From Sulfurimonas sp. (GTDB lineage: Bacteria > Campylobacterota > Campylobacteria > Campylobacterales > Sulfurimonadaceae): a DNA stretch of 64,000 nucleotides. Shown piece after piece: positions 62,820 through 64,000 of this stretch (position 1 is its first letter; every line of letters starts with the position of its first letter). Below the pieces are notes generated by a model. That model made no database searches and had not been told where the DNA came from. It was given only the letters and a program-made list of their open reading frames with translations. The stretch is from the NCBI RefSeq assembly GCF_028714975.1, contig NZ_JAQTLH010000001.1:124001-188000 (forward strand). Reading direction: 5' to 3'. Both the position numbers and the translations under genes were made by a program.

Positions 62820-62837
62820 GGATTTATCCTTACCCAT
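62811..62837 (+). terminator. Hairpin at the tsf stop codon
   Basis: ATGGGT (62811-62816) pairs with ACCCAT (62832-62837), and after one bulged T AAGGA(T) pairs with (A)TCCTT, giving 11-12 pairs. It includes the stop codon. There is no T run directly behind, so it may be a pause, stability or Rho-linked hairpin more than a simple terminator; an A5/T5 pair follows at about 62847-62861. Confidence 0.5.
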
Positions 62838-62954
62838 ACTTAGATAAAAAAACCGCTTTTTAAACTCTCTTACTCTCTTCCACCTGACTTTCTTGTAGCA
62901 TAGATGCTCTAAAAAAATGATATAATTTTTTCATATAACTCAAAGGGTTTTCTT

Positions 62955-64000
62955 TTGAAAAAAAACAGAATAATTGTTATCGGCGGTGGCTACGGCGGTC
63001 TTCGTGTTGTTGAAAAGTTGGCAAAAAATCCTCAAAATGAAATAATACTTTTTGATAAAAACCCATACCATTTTATGCAAACCGATGTGTATGACTTGAT
63101 AGCAAATGAAGATGATTTTGCACAGGTTACGGTTGATCTTTTTACTTTTTGTTCAGGATTTGAGAGCAATGTAACTTTTTTAAAGCAAGAAGTCGGCAAT
63201 ATTGATTTTAAAAACAAAAAAGTGATTACTTGCGTACAGAGATATAGTTATGATTATCTTGTGATAGCCGCCGGTGCCCGTACAAAATTTGCATCAGATG
63301 TTATCGGGCTTCGTGAGTATGCCCACGGTATAAAATCATTGCATCGCGCTATGTATTTTAAACAAAAATTCGAGATGTCGCTCTTTCGTAAAGTTGATGA
63401 GGGTGGAACAAGTTGTACACCGATTAATATCGTCGTAGCGGGTGCAGGTCTTAGCGGAGTTGAAATAGCGGCGCAAATGGCATCGTTTTCTAAAGAGTTT
63501 TATAAAAACAACAACTTTATTTGTAGAAAATTAAATATCGTCTTAGTTAATTCTTCTAAACATGTTTTAGGAGGATTTGAAGAGGAGCTCGCAGGTAAGA
63601 CGGATAAAAGATTAAGAGAGTTGGATGTAATTATCAAAAATGAGAGAAAAGTAGTCGAGGTTACGCAAAACAGCGTGAAGCTGAGCGGCGGTGAGATACT
63701 TGATATGGATTTTATGATATATACCGGCGGTATAGAGCCAAATGGTTTGGTGAATAATCTAGCGCTGGATAAAAATGAGAGAGGATATATTGTTTCAAAT
63801 AAATATCTGCAATCTCAAAATTATAGCGATGTATTTGCTATCGGTGACTGCACGACGATATACAATAATGATAAAATCGTACCTCCGACTGCCGATACTG
63901 CAGAGCAGATGGGCGAGTTGTGTGCCAAAAACATAAATAACCTTATATCAAACAAACCTTTGATAGAACATCATATCAAGTCGCGGGGTGTGCTTATTGC
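62955..64000 (+). CDS. Type II NADH dehydrogenase-like FAD oxidoreductase (N-terminal part)
   Basis: The gene is cut by the right edge; 348 residues are visible. Start TTG 62955 with AAAGGG 7 bases before. FAD motif IGGGYGGLR at about 9-17, second dinucleotide motif VVAGAGLSGVEIA near 161-173, and the AIGDCTTIY segment near 296-304 fit NDH-2-like (COG1252) enzymes that pass electrons to quinone without pumping. No CXXC or Cys pair of sulfide:quinone reductase is seen in the visible part, so NDH-2 is favoured. It would be a second route next to the unusual complex I. Confidence 0.82.
   Translation, partial: MKKNRIIVIGGGYGGLRVVEKLAKNPQNEIILFDKNPYHFMQTDVYDLIANEDDFAQVTVDLFTFCSGFESNVTFLKQEVGNIDFKNKKVITCVQRYSYDYLVIAAGARTKFASDVIGLREYAHGIKSLHRAMYFKQKFEMSLFRKVDEGGTSCTPINIVVAGAGLSGVEIAAQMASFSKEFYKNNNFICRKLNIVLVNSSKHVLGGFEEELAGKTDKRLRELDVIIKNERKVVEVTQNSVKLSGGEILDMDFMIYTGGIEPNGLVNNLALDKNERGYIVSNKYLQSQNYSDVFAIGDCTTIYNNDKIVPPTADTAEQMGELCAKNINNLISNKPLIEHHIKSRGVLI

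Noticed and set aside
62955-64000. Sulfide:quinone oxidoreductase
   Set aside because: The visible part lacks the conserved Cys arrangement of that family and fits NDH-2 better; the C-terminal end is missing, so some doubt remains.

Overview
The window looks like the chromosome of a free-living member of the Campylobacterota (epsilonproteobacteria), most likely Sulfurimonas or a close relative. No database search was possible, so this rests on gene content and order. The evidence is: a remote CheZ (HP0170 type) overlapping a U32 gene, as in Helicobacter; a nuo operon in which NuoE/NuoF are replaced by a tiny NuoE-like protein and a GltD-like flavoprotein, followed by two nuoG genes; pflA directly after nuoN, as in Campylobacter jejuni; a DUF3972 protein; a UbiA-type prenyltransferase of the kind used for menaquinone; AT-rich DNA, frequent TTG starts and TATAAT-type -10 boxes with weak -35 boxes.

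Layout. 1-3.9 kb (minus strand): purF (cut by the window edge), dapB, trxB, trxA and a PHP-type histidinol phosphatase. 3.9-8.8 kb (plus): cheZ, U32/trhP, purE, a DUF3972 protein, a DUF89 protein and glyQ. 8.8-14.2 kb is an accessory block: a zeta-toxin-like kinase with a 59-residue partner, bounded by an imperfect direct repeat of the glyQ 3' end, then a GATC-type restriction-modification cluster (Dam-like methylase, AIPR protein, DpnII-like nuclease, 90-residue orphan, second methylase). 14.3-31 kb is mixed housekeeping: RecD2-like helicase, TIGR01777 epimerase, AMMECR1 and MEMO1 proteins, cupin, DUF475 and CNNM/CBS membrane proteins, aguB, DUF2780 protein, J-domain protein, DUF234 protein, a Y-family polymerase, lipoprotein, nfo, FadL-type porin, AAA ATPase and guanine deaminase.

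31.1-48.6 kb is the 14-gene respiratory complex I operon, followed by pflA for the flagellar motor. 51.0-51.2 kb holds a 128-bp MITE-like element with 14-bp perfect terminal inverted repeats. 51.2-54.5 kb is an arsenic operon (arsR, arsB, mntP, an extended arsC, a periplasmic rhodanese) behind a clear ArsR operator. 54.5-60.7 kb: miaA (minus), a UbiA-family gene, two small proteins, ftsW, murG, cytochrome b561 and bcp. 60.8-64 kb: rpsB with a long leader, tsf, and the start of a type II NADH dehydrogenase.

The most unusual features are: the NuoF-replacement protein, which keeps the NuoF N3 cluster domain but has Gly in place of the third cysteine; the CNNM transporter gene, whose ribosome site and start codon lie in a hairpin overlapped by a 20-codon leader ORF; the bounded zeta cassette; the AIPR-containing GATC restriction cluster; the ArsC fusion with a cysteine-containing C-terminal domain; and the MITE-like element. 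There is no gene-free stretch longer than 300 bases. I saw no rRNA, tRNA, CRISPR array, integrase or transposase gene.
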